Origin: Bacteriovoracaceae bacterium UBA1511
GTDB taxonomy: Bacteria; Bdellovibrionota; Bacteriovoracia; Bacteriovoracales; Bacteriovoracaceae
DNA length: 22,086 nucleotides
Assembly: GCA_002323535.1 (NCBI GenBank)
Contig: DCQT01000004.1
Location: 31,010 to 53,095, forward strand
Direction of reading: 5' to 3'
Shown here in pieces: positions 7,060-14,863 of the stretch. A program made the position numbers and the translations under genes. The notes below the pieces were generated by a model. The model was given only the letters and a program-made list of their open reading frames with translations, did no database searches and was not told the origin of the DNA. Positions within the stretch are counted from its first letter, which is position 1. The number at the start of each line of letters is the position of its first letter.

Positions 7060-8298
7060 CTAATATACAGGAAATTTTGCGCAAAGATTTTTAACGGCGA
7101 CCTTTATTTCTGAATGCATTTCTTTGTTTTCGGGATTACTTAAAACCTCGTGAATCCAAATAGCTACCTGTTCCATTTCTTTTTCTTCAAAGCCGCGAGT
7201 TGTAAGAGCTGGAGTTCCAAGGCGAATCCCGCTAGTGACGAATGGACTTCTTTGGTCCCCGGGAATCATATTCTTATTACAGGTAATACCGGCATCCTCG
7301 AGGATTCTCTCTGCTTGCTTGCCTGAAATATCGTAACTATTAGTTTTAACCAGGACGAGGTGATTGTCAGTACCGCCGGAGACGATTTCAGCACCGAGGG
7401 AGATCAACTTATCGGATAAAGCCTGCGCATTATCGATTACTTGCTGCTGGTATTCAATGAACTCTGGCTCCAATGCTTCTCCAAAAGCTACTGCTTTGGC
7501 GGCAATAACATGCTCCAGGGGCCCACCTTGAATTCCTGGAAAAATGTTGAAATTCAGTCCTTTTGCTAGTTCTTCATTGTTCGTAAGAATTATCCCTCCT
7601 CTAGGGCCTCTAAGAGTTTTATGTGTTGTGGAGGTGACGATATCAGCAATTCCCACTGGAGATGGGTGGAGCCCTGCAGCAACCAAGCCTGCGATATGAG
7701 CAATGTCAGCTAGAAGAAATGCGCCAACCTCATCCGCGATTTCTCTAAATTTATTAAAATCAATTATTCTTGGGTACGCACTCGCCCCACAAACGATAAG
7801 CTTCGGTTTTTCTTCAATCGCAATTTTTCTAATTGATTCATAATCAAGAAGCTCTGTTTCAGAGTTGATACCATAAGAGACGACATCATAGAGTTTTCCT
7901 GAAAAGTTAACTGGTGAGCCATGCGTGAGATGGCCTCCTTCACTTAAGTTCATTCCCAATATTTTGCTGCCCGGAGGAATCAAAGTGAAATAGCTGGCCA
8001 TATTCGCGCCAGAACCTGAGTGAGGTTGAACATTAGCAAACTCACATTCAAATAATTCTTTCACTCTCTCAATCGCTAAGTTTTCAATATCGTCAACGAT
8101 GTCACAGCCACCATAGTAGCGCTTTGACGGGTAACCCTCAGCGTATTTATTTGTAAGGACACTACCTTGAGCTCTCATGACTGCTGGACTAGCGTAGTTT
8201 TCTGAAGCAATTAGCTCAAGCCCTGTTTCTTGCCGTTCATTTTCACTATTAATTAGATCAAAAACTCGTGTGTCTTCTGGTGTTGGAAAATTATTCAT
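7060..8298 (-). CDS. glyA: serine hydroxymethyltransferase
   Basis: Converts serine and tetrahydrofolate to glycine and methylene-tetrahydrofolate, the main one-carbon source for purines, thymidylate and methionine. The 412-residue sequence has the PLP site TSTTHKTLRGPRGG with the Schiff-base Lys in HKT. The N-terminal ASENYASPAVMRAQGS, the SGSGANMA segment and YYGGCDIVD are also classical. The ribosome site AAGGATC lies close to the ATG. It is the seventh gene of the rpmF-led operon, 14 bases after fabF. A 57-base gap separates it from nrdR. Confidence 0.98.
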   Translation of the reverse strand: MNNFPTPEDTRVFDLINSENERQETGLELIASENYASPAVMRAQGSVLTNKYAEGYPSKRYYGGCDIVDDIENLAIERVKELFECEFANVQPHSGSGANMASYFTLIPPGSKILGMNLSEGGHLTHGSPVNFSGKLYDVVSYGINSETELLDYESIRKIAIEEKPKLIVCGASAYPRIIDFNKFREIADEVGAFLLADIAHIAGLVAAGLHPSPVGIADIVTSTTHKTLRGPRGGIILTNNEELAKGLNFNIFPGIQGGPLEHVIAAKAVAFGEALEPEFIEYQQQVIDNAQALSDKLISLGAEIVSGGTDNHLVLVKTNSYDISGKQAERILEDAGITCNKNMIPGDQRSPFVTSGIRLGTPALTTRGFEEKEMEQVAIWIHEVLSNPENKEMHSEIKVAVKNLCAKFPVY

Positions 8299-8312
8299 TT
8301 TAGAGATCCTTT

Positions 8313-9566
8313 TTAGGAGTGTGAGGCAAATATAATACTACTATTGGTGCCTCCAAACCCAAACGAGTTATTTAAGGCGTGCGTAATTTTTCTTTCGACA
8401 GCTTTGTTTGCCGTATAGTTTAAGTCACAGTAGTCATCCTGATTTTCTATATTTATGGTAGGAGGGATAACTCCTTCATGAATTGCTTTTATACAAAATA
8501 TACTCTCAATCCCACCAGCAGCTCCTAAAAGGTGACCTGTCATAGACTTTGTTGAGCTTACTTGAAGATTTCTTGAGTGATCACCAAAAGTCTTTTTGAT
8601 GGCCATCGTTTCTGCAATATCTCCAAGTGGAGTAGAGGTTCCGTGCGCGTTGATATATTCAACCTTATCTGCGGAGATTCCTGCGCTTGATAAAGCTTGA
8701 GTCATGCAGCTTGATGCACCTAATCCATCAGGGTGAGGTGCTGTTATATGGTGAGCGTCACTTGTCGCACCATGGCCAATAATTATGGCGTAGATTTTTG
8801 CGCCTCTTTTTTTGGCGTGATCTAGGTCTTCAAGAATTAAAACACCAGAGCCTTCACCCATGACAAACCCATCCCTTTGCTTGTCGAAAGGACGGCTGGC
8901 TTTTTCGGGTTCATCGTTTCTAGTTGATAAAGCCTTCATGCTAATAAACCCTTGGAGTCCAAGTGGGCTGATCGCTGATTCAGCTCCACCAGTGATCATT
9001 ATTTTTTGTCGGCCTGATAAAATTTCTCGACAGGAAGCACTTATTGCGTGAGAAGCCGAGGCACATGCACTAGAGATGTGATAGTTGACCCCGTTAAATC
9101 CGTATTTAAGTGTGATTAACCCTGGTGGCATATTGGGAATAATTCCTGGGATAAAAAAAGGAGATACTCTTCTTGGCCCACGACTTTCTAGGATTAGCTT
9201 AGTTTCTTCGATTTTTGGAAGGCCACCAAGTCCAACTCCAAAGATTGAGCCCACCTCGGAGGATGAAATTTGTGTGCCAAGTTTATCTATAAAGCCTGAG
9301 TCTTGGATGGCCTCATGGGTTGCTTGCATGGCAAATAAATTAAACCGATCAAAGCGACTGGCTTCTTTAGCCGAAAAGGCCTCTTCTGAGCACTCGAAGT
9401 TTTTTACTTCTGCAGCAAAATTAACGGCGAGGTTACTTGAGTCAAAAAGAGTTATTTTTGACACTCCAGATTCGCCTTTTAAAGCGTTACTCCATGTATC
9501 CTCGATATTTAGACCTAAAGGTGAAACACAGCCTAGACCTGTTATCGCAACCGCGCCGTCAATCAT
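8313..9566 (-). CDS. fabF: beta-ketoacyl-ACP synthase II
   Basis: Elongates acyl-ACP by condensation with malonyl-ACP in type II fatty acid synthesis. The 417-residue protein has the thiolase-fold catalytic triad: Cys in SSACASASHA, His in NAHGTSTPLGD and His in STKSMTGHLLGAAGG. The glycine-rich end NNSFGFGGTNSS is also typical. FabF rather than FabB is favoured by the sequence and by its place directly after acpP, three bases downstream. In cold-adapted bacteria FabF affects the unsaturated fatty acid ratio, but nothing here shows special control. Confidence 0.97.
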   Translation of the reverse strand: MIDGAVAITGLGCVSPLGLNIEDTWSNALKGESGVSKITLFDSSNLAVNFAAEVKNFECSEEAFSAKEASRFDRFNLFAMQATHEAIQDSGFIDKLGTQISSSEVGSIFGVGLGGLPKIEETKLILESRGPRRVSPFFIPGIIPNMPPGLITLKYGFNGVNYHISSACASASHAISASCREILSGRQKIMITGGAESAISPLGLQGFISMKALSTRNDEPEKASRPFDKQRDGFVMGEGSGVLILEDLDHAKKRGAKIYAIIIGHGATSDAHHITAPHPDGLGASSCMTQALSSAGISADKVEYINAHGTSTPLGDIAETMAIKKTFGDHSRNLQVSSTKSMTGHLLGAAGGIESIFCIKAIHEGVIPPTINIENQDDYCDLNYTANKAVERKITHALNNSFGFGGTNSSIIFASHS

Positions 9567-9569
9567 TTT

Positions 9570-9794
9570 CTAGTTTTTCTTTTCTAAGTAAGAAACGACG
9601 TCTTGTACTGTTTTTAGACCTTCCGCATCTTCCTCTGGAATTTCTACACCAAATTCGTCTTCCATTTTCATCATTAACTCAACGATATCTAATGAGTCTA
9701 ATTTTAGGTCTTCTACAAAGTTTGTTGTTGCATTAATTCTGCTTGCTTCAATTTTAGTCGCGTCACTGATAAGTGTAATAACTTTTTGTTCCAT
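9570..9794 (-). CDS. acpP: acyl carrier protein
   Basis: A 74-residue acidic carrier. Ser34 in LDSLDIVELMM takes the 4'-phosphopantetheine arm, and the flanking helix II is the docking face for the Fab enzymes. The acidic run EDEFGVEIPEEDAE follows. A strong AGGAG ribosome site lies in front of the ATG, fitting the high expression needed for this protein. It stands between fabG (33 bases upstream) and fabF (3 bases downstream), the standard order. Confidence 0.98.
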   Translation of the reverse strand: MEQKVITLISDATKIEASRINATTNFVEDLKLDSLDIVELMMKMEDEFGVEIPEEDAEGLKTVQDVVSYLEKKN

Positions 9795-9827
9795 ATTTAA
9801 ATCTCCTAAAAAATTGGGACTATCTTT

Positions 9828-10595
9828 TTATATATAAAGGCCTCCGTCAATCTTAAAAGTTTCTCCTGTAATGTAAGAAGAGGAGCGGCTTAAAAGAAAA
9901 CTGACGAGTTCGGCAACCTCAGATGAACTGCCGAAGCGGCCTAAAGGAATTGATTGATGATATCTCTGTTTTGCCTCATCGCTCAAGGCATCAGTCATTT
10001 CTGTGGCAATAAACCCCGGACATATAGCGTTGCATCGGACATTTTTTGGGGCCAACTCTTTTGCAAAAGATTTAGTAGCTCCTATTAAACCTGCTTTTGA
10101 GGCAGAGTAATTTGTTTGTGAAGGGTTACCCATTAGGCCAACAATCGAACTAACGTTAACGACGGAAGGAGCCTCAACTTTTAAAAAGTATCTAGATAAA
10201 ATACTCATTAAAGCGATGGGTGCAGTAAGATTGATATCGAGAATGTTTTTTGTGTCTTCAACTTTATTTCGAAGAATTAAGCTATCTTTTGAGATACCTG
10301 CGTTATTTACTAAGCCCTCAATTGGTTTTTTATTTTTGCAAAAGTCATTAATAACATCTTTTGCTTTATCAAGATCAATTAAGTCAAAATTTAAAAGATC
10401 AACGTCACTGGCACCAAGGTCGATAAGTTCTTTTTTCAAATTCTCCATCGATTTCGGATTGGATCTGTAGTTTAAAACAAGGTGAGACTTTTGTGTGGCA
10501 AGGTGTTTCGCGATCTCTCTTCCAATGCCGCGTGATGCACCAGTGATCAATATGACTTTATTTTCTAAGTCTGAAAATGTGGAATAGGTTTTCAT
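9828..10595 (-). CDS. fabG: 3-oxoacyl-ACP reductase
   Basis: NADPH-dependent SDR that reduces beta-ketoacyl-ACP, the first reduction of each elongation cycle. The 255-residue sequence has TGASRGIG near residues 19-26, NNAG near 97, Ser in VNVSSIVG, and Tyr/Lys in YSASKAG. The conserved end ITGETFKIDGG is characteristic of FabG. The N-terminus is a few residues longer than in Escherichia coli. The ATG overlaps the fabD stop by four bases and has GGAG five bases before it, so translation is coupled. Confidence 0.96.
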   Translation of the reverse strand: MKTYSTFSDLENKVILITGASRGIGREIAKHLATQKSHLVLNYRSNPKSMENLKKELIDLGASDVDLLNFDLIDLDKAKDVINDFCKNKKPIEGLVNNAGISKDSLILRNKVEDTKNILDINLTAPIALMSILSRYFLKVEAPSVVNVSSIVGLMGNPSQTNYSASKAGLIGATKSFAKELAPKNVRCNAICPGFIATEMTDALSDEAKQRYHQSIPLGRFGSSSEVAELVSFLLSRSSSYITGETFKIDGGLYI

Positions 10596-11542
10596 AAAAT
10601 CTCCAATAAAGACTCTTCTAGATTCTCAGTATCAAGTGGTGTTACTTTGTATTGTCGATCTATGCTTCGACAAATGCCCATTAATGTTTTTCCAGGGCCT
10701 ACCTCTAGGAATAAAGACTGGGTAGGATTTATTGACTCAATACTTTTACTCCATTGAACAGCACCACTAACTTGTCCAATCAGGTTACTTTTTATTACCT
10801 CAGCACTTGTTCCAGCGGGATTAAGCGTCGCAGTTAGATTATCAATGTAAGAAATAGTATTTTCTTTGATTTCTATCTCTTTTAAAAATGCTGACAGGTT
10901 TTCTTCAGCGGGCTTCATAAGGCTTGAGTGAAATGGAGCTGAGACTTTTAATGGAACGATTCGATGAGCAGCGTCGTAATTTTCTTTAAACCAGTTTTGA
11001 AGACGATCGCATGCGTCGCTATGTCCAGAAACGACAATTTGCCCCGGGGAGTTAATGTTAGCTGGCATAACAATTGATTTATTTGTCGAAACTTCTTTGC
11101 AGGCTTTTTCAATGCTTTCTTCAGGCACTTTTAGTATCGCAAGCATCGCTCCGTCGCCAATGGCCACAGCTTGTTGCATAAATTTTCCTCGTTGGTGGAC
11201 TGCCTTTAATGCATCTGAAAAAGAAAGAGATCCGGCAGCGACAAGAGCGGCATACTCACCAACGGAGTGCCCTAAAACACAAGAAATTTCTAAACTTTTG
11301 TTAGATATAATTTTTTCTAGTTTTTGAGAAATTAAATACGAGTGAGTGAGGATCGCTGGTTGAGTGAACTCGGTTTTTTTTAATTCATCCTCGGGGCCAT
11401 CGAACATTAAGTTTTTTAAGTCAAAACCTAGAGTATCATTCGCGCGGTCAATTATTTCTTTTGATTCCTGGTCTAAAAATAATTTCCCCATTCCGACATA
11501 CTGTGAACCCTGTCCTGGAAATAAACATACAATTTTTTTCAT
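10592..11542 (-). CDS. fabD: malonyl-CoA-ACP transacylase
   Basis: Transfers malonyl from CoA to ACP, supplying the extender unit. The 316-residue protein opens with CLFPGQGSQYVGMG, has the nucleophile Ser in GHSVGEYAALVAAG, an active-site His in SAPFHSSLMKPA, and a C-terminal VGPGKTLMG. Length is normal. It follows fabH after eight bases with an AAGGA ribosome site, and overlaps fabG by ATGA. Confidence 0.97.
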   Translation of the reverse strand: MKKIVCLFPGQGSQYVGMGKLFLDQESKEIIDRANDTLGFDLKNLMFDGPEDELKKTEFTQPAILTHSYLISQKLEKIISNKSLEISCVLGHSVGEYAALVAAGSLSFSDALKAVHQRGKFMQQAVAIGDGAMLAILKVPEESIEKACKEVSTNKSIVMPANINSPGQIVVSGHSDACDRLQNWFKENYDAAHRIVPLKVSAPFHSSLMKPAEENLSAFLKEIEIKENTISYIDNLTATLNPAGTSAEVIKSNLIGQVSGAVQWSKSIESINPTQSLFLEVGPGKTLMGICRSIDRQYKVTPLDTENLEESLLEIL

Positions 11543-11550
11543 TGAAATCC

Positions 11551-12540
11551 TTAATAGGTTAGTAGTGTTGACCCAAATGTTAGACCAGCACCGAAAGCAT
11601 CAAAAAGAACTTTGTCGCCTCTTTTTATTTTTCCTTCTTCTATTGCTTCATGAAAAGCAATTGGAATAGTGGCCGCAGAGGTGTTGCCGTATTTTTGGAT
11701 ATTAACGATTACTTTCTCAGGTGGAAAACCAAGTAGTTTTCCCGTAGTTTCAATAATTCTGATATTAGCCTGATGGGGGACAAGCCAATCAACCTCATCA
11801 AGTGAAATGCCTGATTTTTTGCAAACCATTTTTGCATTTTCCGCAAGTGTTCGCGTAGCAACTTTAAACATCTCTCTTCCTTTCATTGTCATGAAGTGAG
11901 TGCTTTCTTTTAAATGCGTTGAGGTAATAGGCTCTACTGCTCCACCTATTTTTTGGTGAAAGAACTCTTTTCCAGACCCATCTGAGCCTAAATGGGTTGC
12001 ATGAATTTCAGAGGATTCTCCTGCAGGAGTTTCACCGACAATAGCAACTCCGCATCCATCACCAAAAAGAATACAGATGCTTCTATCCGACCAATTAACC
12101 TCTCGGCTAAGCATCTCAGACCCAACAACTAGAACTTTTTTGGCCATTCCTGTTTTTATAAAGGAGTCAGCCATGTTGACTCCATAAACAAAACCACTGC
12201 AGGCAACAGCAATGTCGAGACATGTGCATTTATTTGTTATTTCAAGTTTTGTTTGAAGAATAGATGCAGAATTTGGAAGCTTCATATCTGGCGTAACTGA
12301 AGCAAAAATAATCATATCGATATCATTAGGGGTGATGTTTGCAGTTTTGAGTGCTTGTTTTGCCGCTTTTTCGGCCATGTCAGTTGGCCATTCACCTCCA
12401 TCTGTTGAGCAAATCCGCCTTTCAGCTATTCCAGTTCGCTCAAAGATCCACTCATGGTTAGTTTCAACTATTTTAGATAAGTCGTCATTGGTCAGGACTT
12501 TTTTTGGTAGGTAGGCGCCGGTACTGAGAATTTTTGTCAT
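11551..12540 (-). CDS. fabH: beta-ketoacyl-ACP synthase III
   Basis: Starts fatty acid synthesis by condensing acetyl-CoA (or a branched primer) with malonyl-ACP. The 329-residue sequence has Cys in AVACSGFVYGV, His in VPHQANIRII and Asn in KYGNTSAATIP, the FabH triad. The N-terminal NHEWIFERTGIAERR is the conserved CoA/Trp region. It is separated from rpmF by 74 bases that hold a terminator hairpin ending about ten bases before its ATG, so its expression must rely on read-through. Its ribosome site would be GAGG just before the ATG. Confidence 0.97.
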   Translation of the reverse strand: MTKILSTGAYLPKKVLTNDDLSKIVETNHEWIFERTGIAERRICSTDGGEWPTDMAEKAAKQALKTANITPNDIDMIIFASVTPDMKLPNSASILQTKLEITNKCTCLDIAVACSGFVYGVNMADSFIKTGMAKKVLVVGSEMLSREVNWSDRSICILFGDGCGVAIVGETPAGESSEIHATHLGSDGSGKEFFHQKIGGAVEPITSTHLKESTHFMTMKGREMFKVATRTLAENAKMVCKKSGISLDEVDWLVPHQANIRIIETTGKLLGFPPEKVIVNIQKYGNTSAATIPIAFHEAIEEGKIKRGDKVLFDAFGAGLTFGSTLLTY

Positions 12541-12544
12541 GCAT

Positions 12545-12582
12545 TAGCCTCATAAAAAAAGGGAGCTTGAAAAAGCTCCCCG
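12545..12582 (-). terminator. intrinsic terminator or attenuator between rpmF and fabH
   Basis: A perfect 8-bp stem, GGGAGCTT (12561-12568) with AAGCTCCC (12573-12580) and a four-base loop, is followed on the minus strand by seven T (12560-12554). It should stop most transcripts leaving rpmF. There is no matching T run on the plus-strand side. The T run ends about 13 bases before the fabH ATG, so no separate promoter can fit after it. Confidence 0.85.
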
Positions 12583-12614
12583 ATTCTAATGATATTCTTT
12601 TGTCCTATCAAATA

Positions 12615-12842
12615 TTAATTTTCAGAACCCTCTGCAGCTTGCTCAGCTTCAGCAGCCTTCTCAGCTCTTGTTTTGAAAATTTTAACACCTTTGTACCAGC
12701 CACCTGGAGACACTCTGTGTGGAAGAGTAAATTCGCCAGTTGTTGGACACTTAACTACAGGTTTCGCGTATAGTTTGTGGTGCTGCCCTGCATGACGAAG
12801 ACCTTTTCTTGAAACACTAGTTTTTTTCTTTGGAACAGCCAT
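12615..12842 (-). CDS. rpmF: 50S ribosomal protein L32
   Basis: A 75-residue ribosomal protein starting MAVPKKKTSVSRKGLRHA, the L32 signature. Only one Cys remains in the region that holds a four-Cys zinc ribbon in other lineages (VKCPTTGEF), so this is the zinc-free type. After the core there is an acidic and alanine-rich tail of about 15 residues (KAAEAEQAAEGSEN), longer than in many relatives. GGGAG lies before the ATG. It leads the fatty acid operon, a link known from many bacteria, but plsX is not found after it. Confidence 0.97.
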   Translation of the reverse strand: MAVPKKKTSVSRKGLRHAGQHHKLYAKPVVKCPTTGEFTLPHRVSPGGWYKGVKIFKTRAEKAAEAEQAAEGSEN

Positions 12843-12870
12843 TTGTATCTCCCAACTATTCGATGATTAA

Positions 12871-12876
12871 AGTATA
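12871..12876 (-). promoter_or_regulatory. -10 box of the rpmF-fab operon promoter
   Basis: TATACT on the minus strand, about 28 bases before the rpmF ATG. It overlaps the plus-strand -10 box of aroK by four bases, forming a symmetric element. No convincing -35 box is seen 16-18 bases upstream. Confidence 0.55.
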
Positions 12877-12878
12877 AT
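12873..12878 (+). promoter_or_regulatory. -10 box of the aroK promoter
   Basis: Consensus TATAAT on the plus strand, 33 bases before the aroK TTG, overlapping the opposite -10 box for rpmF. The leader would be about 27 bases. A -35 box is weak or absent. Confidence 0.55.
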
Positions 12879-12911
12879 TGAATAGGAATCATTACTTGAG
12901 AGAGACTGGTT

Positions 12912-13475
12912 TTGCAAGAAAAAATATGGGGCGAAGTGGTAAAGATAAAAAATTCATTGTCCAAACCTAGGAAATTAGCACTCTGTGGTTTTATGGGGGC
13001 GGGAAAAACAAGTGTTTTCAATAGGTTAAGGCATGAGAAATACGACCATAACTATTTCTTTGCTGATTCTGACGCATTAATTTTGAAGTCCATGGGATAT
13101 CCGTCTATTAAAGAGATAGTCGGAAAACTCGGTTGGAGTAAATTTAGAGAGTTAGAACAACAAATAATTAGTGATTTAGTGCGTGGTGAAAGCTCACTTG
13201 TTCTAAGCCTAGGGGGAGGAAGCTTAAATAACTCTATTATGAGGATGTTCTCAGAGGAAGGGGTTGTATTGGTATGGTTAAAGGCAGGTTTTGAGGATCT
13301 TTTACTTAGGGCCAGTTTAAATCAGGGGGGAAGGCCCTTACTTAAAGAAAAAACTAGAGGGGAGCTTTTAGAGTTATACCAAGAAAGAAGGAAATATTAT
13401 TCTGAGGCTGATATAATAATTGATAATAAGTCTCTCGAGGAAGCCGTTGATATTATCAAGGGGTACCTTGAGTAA
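12912..13475 (+). CDS. aroK: shikimate kinase
   Basis: Phosphorylates shikimate in the chorismate pathway. The 187-residue protein has a Walker A motif GFMGAGKTS at residues 26-34, then FADSDALI with the Mg/shikimate Asp, and SIKEIVGKLGWSKFRELEQ, matching the family's G-FR-E segment. It continues with LSLGGGSL (shikimate-binding glycines) and VWLKAGFEDLLLRA with RPLL, the lid and adenine region. The start is TTG, with AGAGAG about ten bases upstream; the first 20 residues are an extension before the fold. It is divergent from rpmF and shares a symmetric promoter region. Confidence 0.92.
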   Translation: MQEKIWGEVVKIKNSLSKPRKLALCGFMGAGKTSVFNRLRHEKYDHNYFFADSDALILKSMGYPSIKEIVGKLGWSKFRELEQQIISDLVRGESSLVLSLGGGSLNNSIMRMFSEEGVVLVWLKAGFEDLLLRASLNQGGRPLLKEKTRGELLELYQERRKYYSEADIIIDNKSLEEAVDIIKGYLE

Positions 13476-13506
13476 AATTGAAATATAAATTTTGGAGATT
13501 TTTAAA

Positions 13507-14856
13507 ATGGAATTTAAAAATGACCGCGATAGACTATCTGCTCATATCCTTCTTGAAGATGAGGAAGAATGTGGGGTTATTTGTAATAGTTTGAAAAAAT
13601 TAAATGTTTTACTTGAAAAACATAGAAGCATTGAATCTCTCTGGGAAGGGATGGTTTCTTGTCCATCAAATTTCGTAATCATTGATGTGAGACTGATGAA
13701 CAGTATGGGAAGATTGTTTGTTGAGCATCCTGTCTATAAAAGTGGTTCTGTTGAGGTGATAATATTTCATCGAGATGAGGACTACCCCTTATTAAAGTTG
13801 GTTGAAACTAAAAACTTCTTTGATTTTCTGCCTGAGTCCGTTAGCTACGATATATTCCTACGCAATACGGTTAGTAAGTTAAGAAAAATTGCTTTATCTG
13901 AGAATAAAGCATTAGAAAGTATTTCTGAAATTGAACATTTAGAAAACAGGCTTAAAAGAACTCAAAAAGAATTACTTGAAGCCAGTGAAATTTTTCAAAA
14001 GAAAATGCAGTTCAATAAGTTCATGGAGTATTTTTGGGATTCAAAAAATAACGGTGAAAGTTTTATTGATTGCCTGGTAAATAGTTTTGAAAAAACAGAT
14101 ATAGCTAAAAAGATAATAATATTTTTCTCTGGAAAAGAGAGAAGCGAAATTCGCACAGTAAGAAAAGAATCTGATTTAGTTGAAGCAGTAGCGCCGATCT
14201 CAGTAAAAAAGCTCAATAAACCATTGAACCAAAGTTTCATTGAAAAAACATGTCAATTTATTTCAAGGGACAGGCTGGGTAGTAATGCCCCCCTTGTTAG
14301 GGTAATCGACTGCTTTGGCCAATCCCAATTTTTAATCGCAATGAAAATTACCGAGGTGGAGAAAAAAAACTTAAAACAAGTGTTAAGTTTTTTCGACAAT
14401 TTCTTATCAAGTGAATATCAAAGTTATACAAACCAAAATGGAGAGTCTTTATTTATTGATGAATATAGTTTTATTTCAGGTAAATCCAAAGGCATATTCT
14501 TGCGAGTGGATCTAAGCACTTTATTTAGTTATATTAACAAAGATTCTTCCGTCTTTTTGATGAAAGAGTTTTCCCAAAATTTATTTGGAGGTGTGAGGAG
14601 ACTAATCGAGCCAGAGTCTAAGTTTTTAAGGTCGACTGGAGGGGTGTACTTTTTAAATAATTGCAATATTGAAATGGAGAAAAAATTACGTAAGTACTTT
14701 GAAAACTTTGATTATTGGAATTATTTCGAAGATCGTAACGAGAACTTTTCAAGACTGATTGAACCGGAGGTAATTTCACTTACAAGGTCAGAGATGACAA
14801 ATATTTGTTTTCCTTCCAATGGACGTTCGTGTCACCCCTCTCAAAATTGGAGTTGA
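13507..14856 (+). CDS. unrecognised regulator-like protein (degenerate receiver, coiled coil, degenerate GGDEF-like)
   Basis: A 449-residue cytoplasmic protein with no family I can name. Residues 12-128 resemble a response-regulator receiver: an acidic patch LLEDEEE (16-21), a strand VIID ending in Asp60 where the phospho-acceptor would be, but FFDFLPES where the conserved Lys-Pro normally stands. Residues 130-168 form a coiled coil. Residues 185-305 look like a GAF-type sensor fold. Residues 328-405 resemble a GGDEF domain that lost its active site: LRVDLSTLFSYIN and RSTGGVYFLNN in place of RYGGDEF. The start at 13507 is set by GGAG nine bases upstream; a TTG at 13492 overlaps that site. It lies between aroK and alr and is probably co-transcribed. 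Confidence 0.7.
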   Translation: MEFKNDRDRLSAHILLEDEEECGVICNSLKKLNVLLEKHRSIESLWEGMVSCPSNFVIIDVRLMNSMGRLFVEHPVYKSGSVEVIIFHRDEDYPLLKLVETKNFFDFLPESVSYDIFLRNTVSKLRKIALSENKALESISEIEHLENRLKRTQKELLEASEIFQKKMQFNKFMEYFWDSKNNGESFIDCLVNSFEKTDIAKKIIIFFSGKERSEIRTVRKESDLVEAVAPISVKKLNKPLNQSFIEKTCQFISRDRLGSNAPLVRVIDCFGQSQFLIAMKITEVEKKNLKQVLSFFDNFLSSEYQSYTNQNGESLFIDEYSFISGKSKGIFLRVDLSTLFSYINKDSSVFLMKEFSQNLFGGVRRLIEPESKFLRSTGGVYFLNNCNIEMEKKLRKYFENFDYWNYFEDRNENFSRLIEPEVISLTRSEMTNICFPSNGRSCHPSQNWS

Positions 14857-14863
14857 GGAAAGC

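Noticed and set aside
9085..9573. Plus-strand open frame of 162 codons opposite fabF
   Set aside because: It lies wholly antisense to the clearly conserved fabF gene and its protein has no recognisable motif; the low stop frequency follows from fabF codon use.
14819..14863. ATG at 14819 as the alr start
   Set aside because: It overlaps the preceding gene by 38 bases, and GTG 14864 has a ribosome site and fits the family N-terminus.
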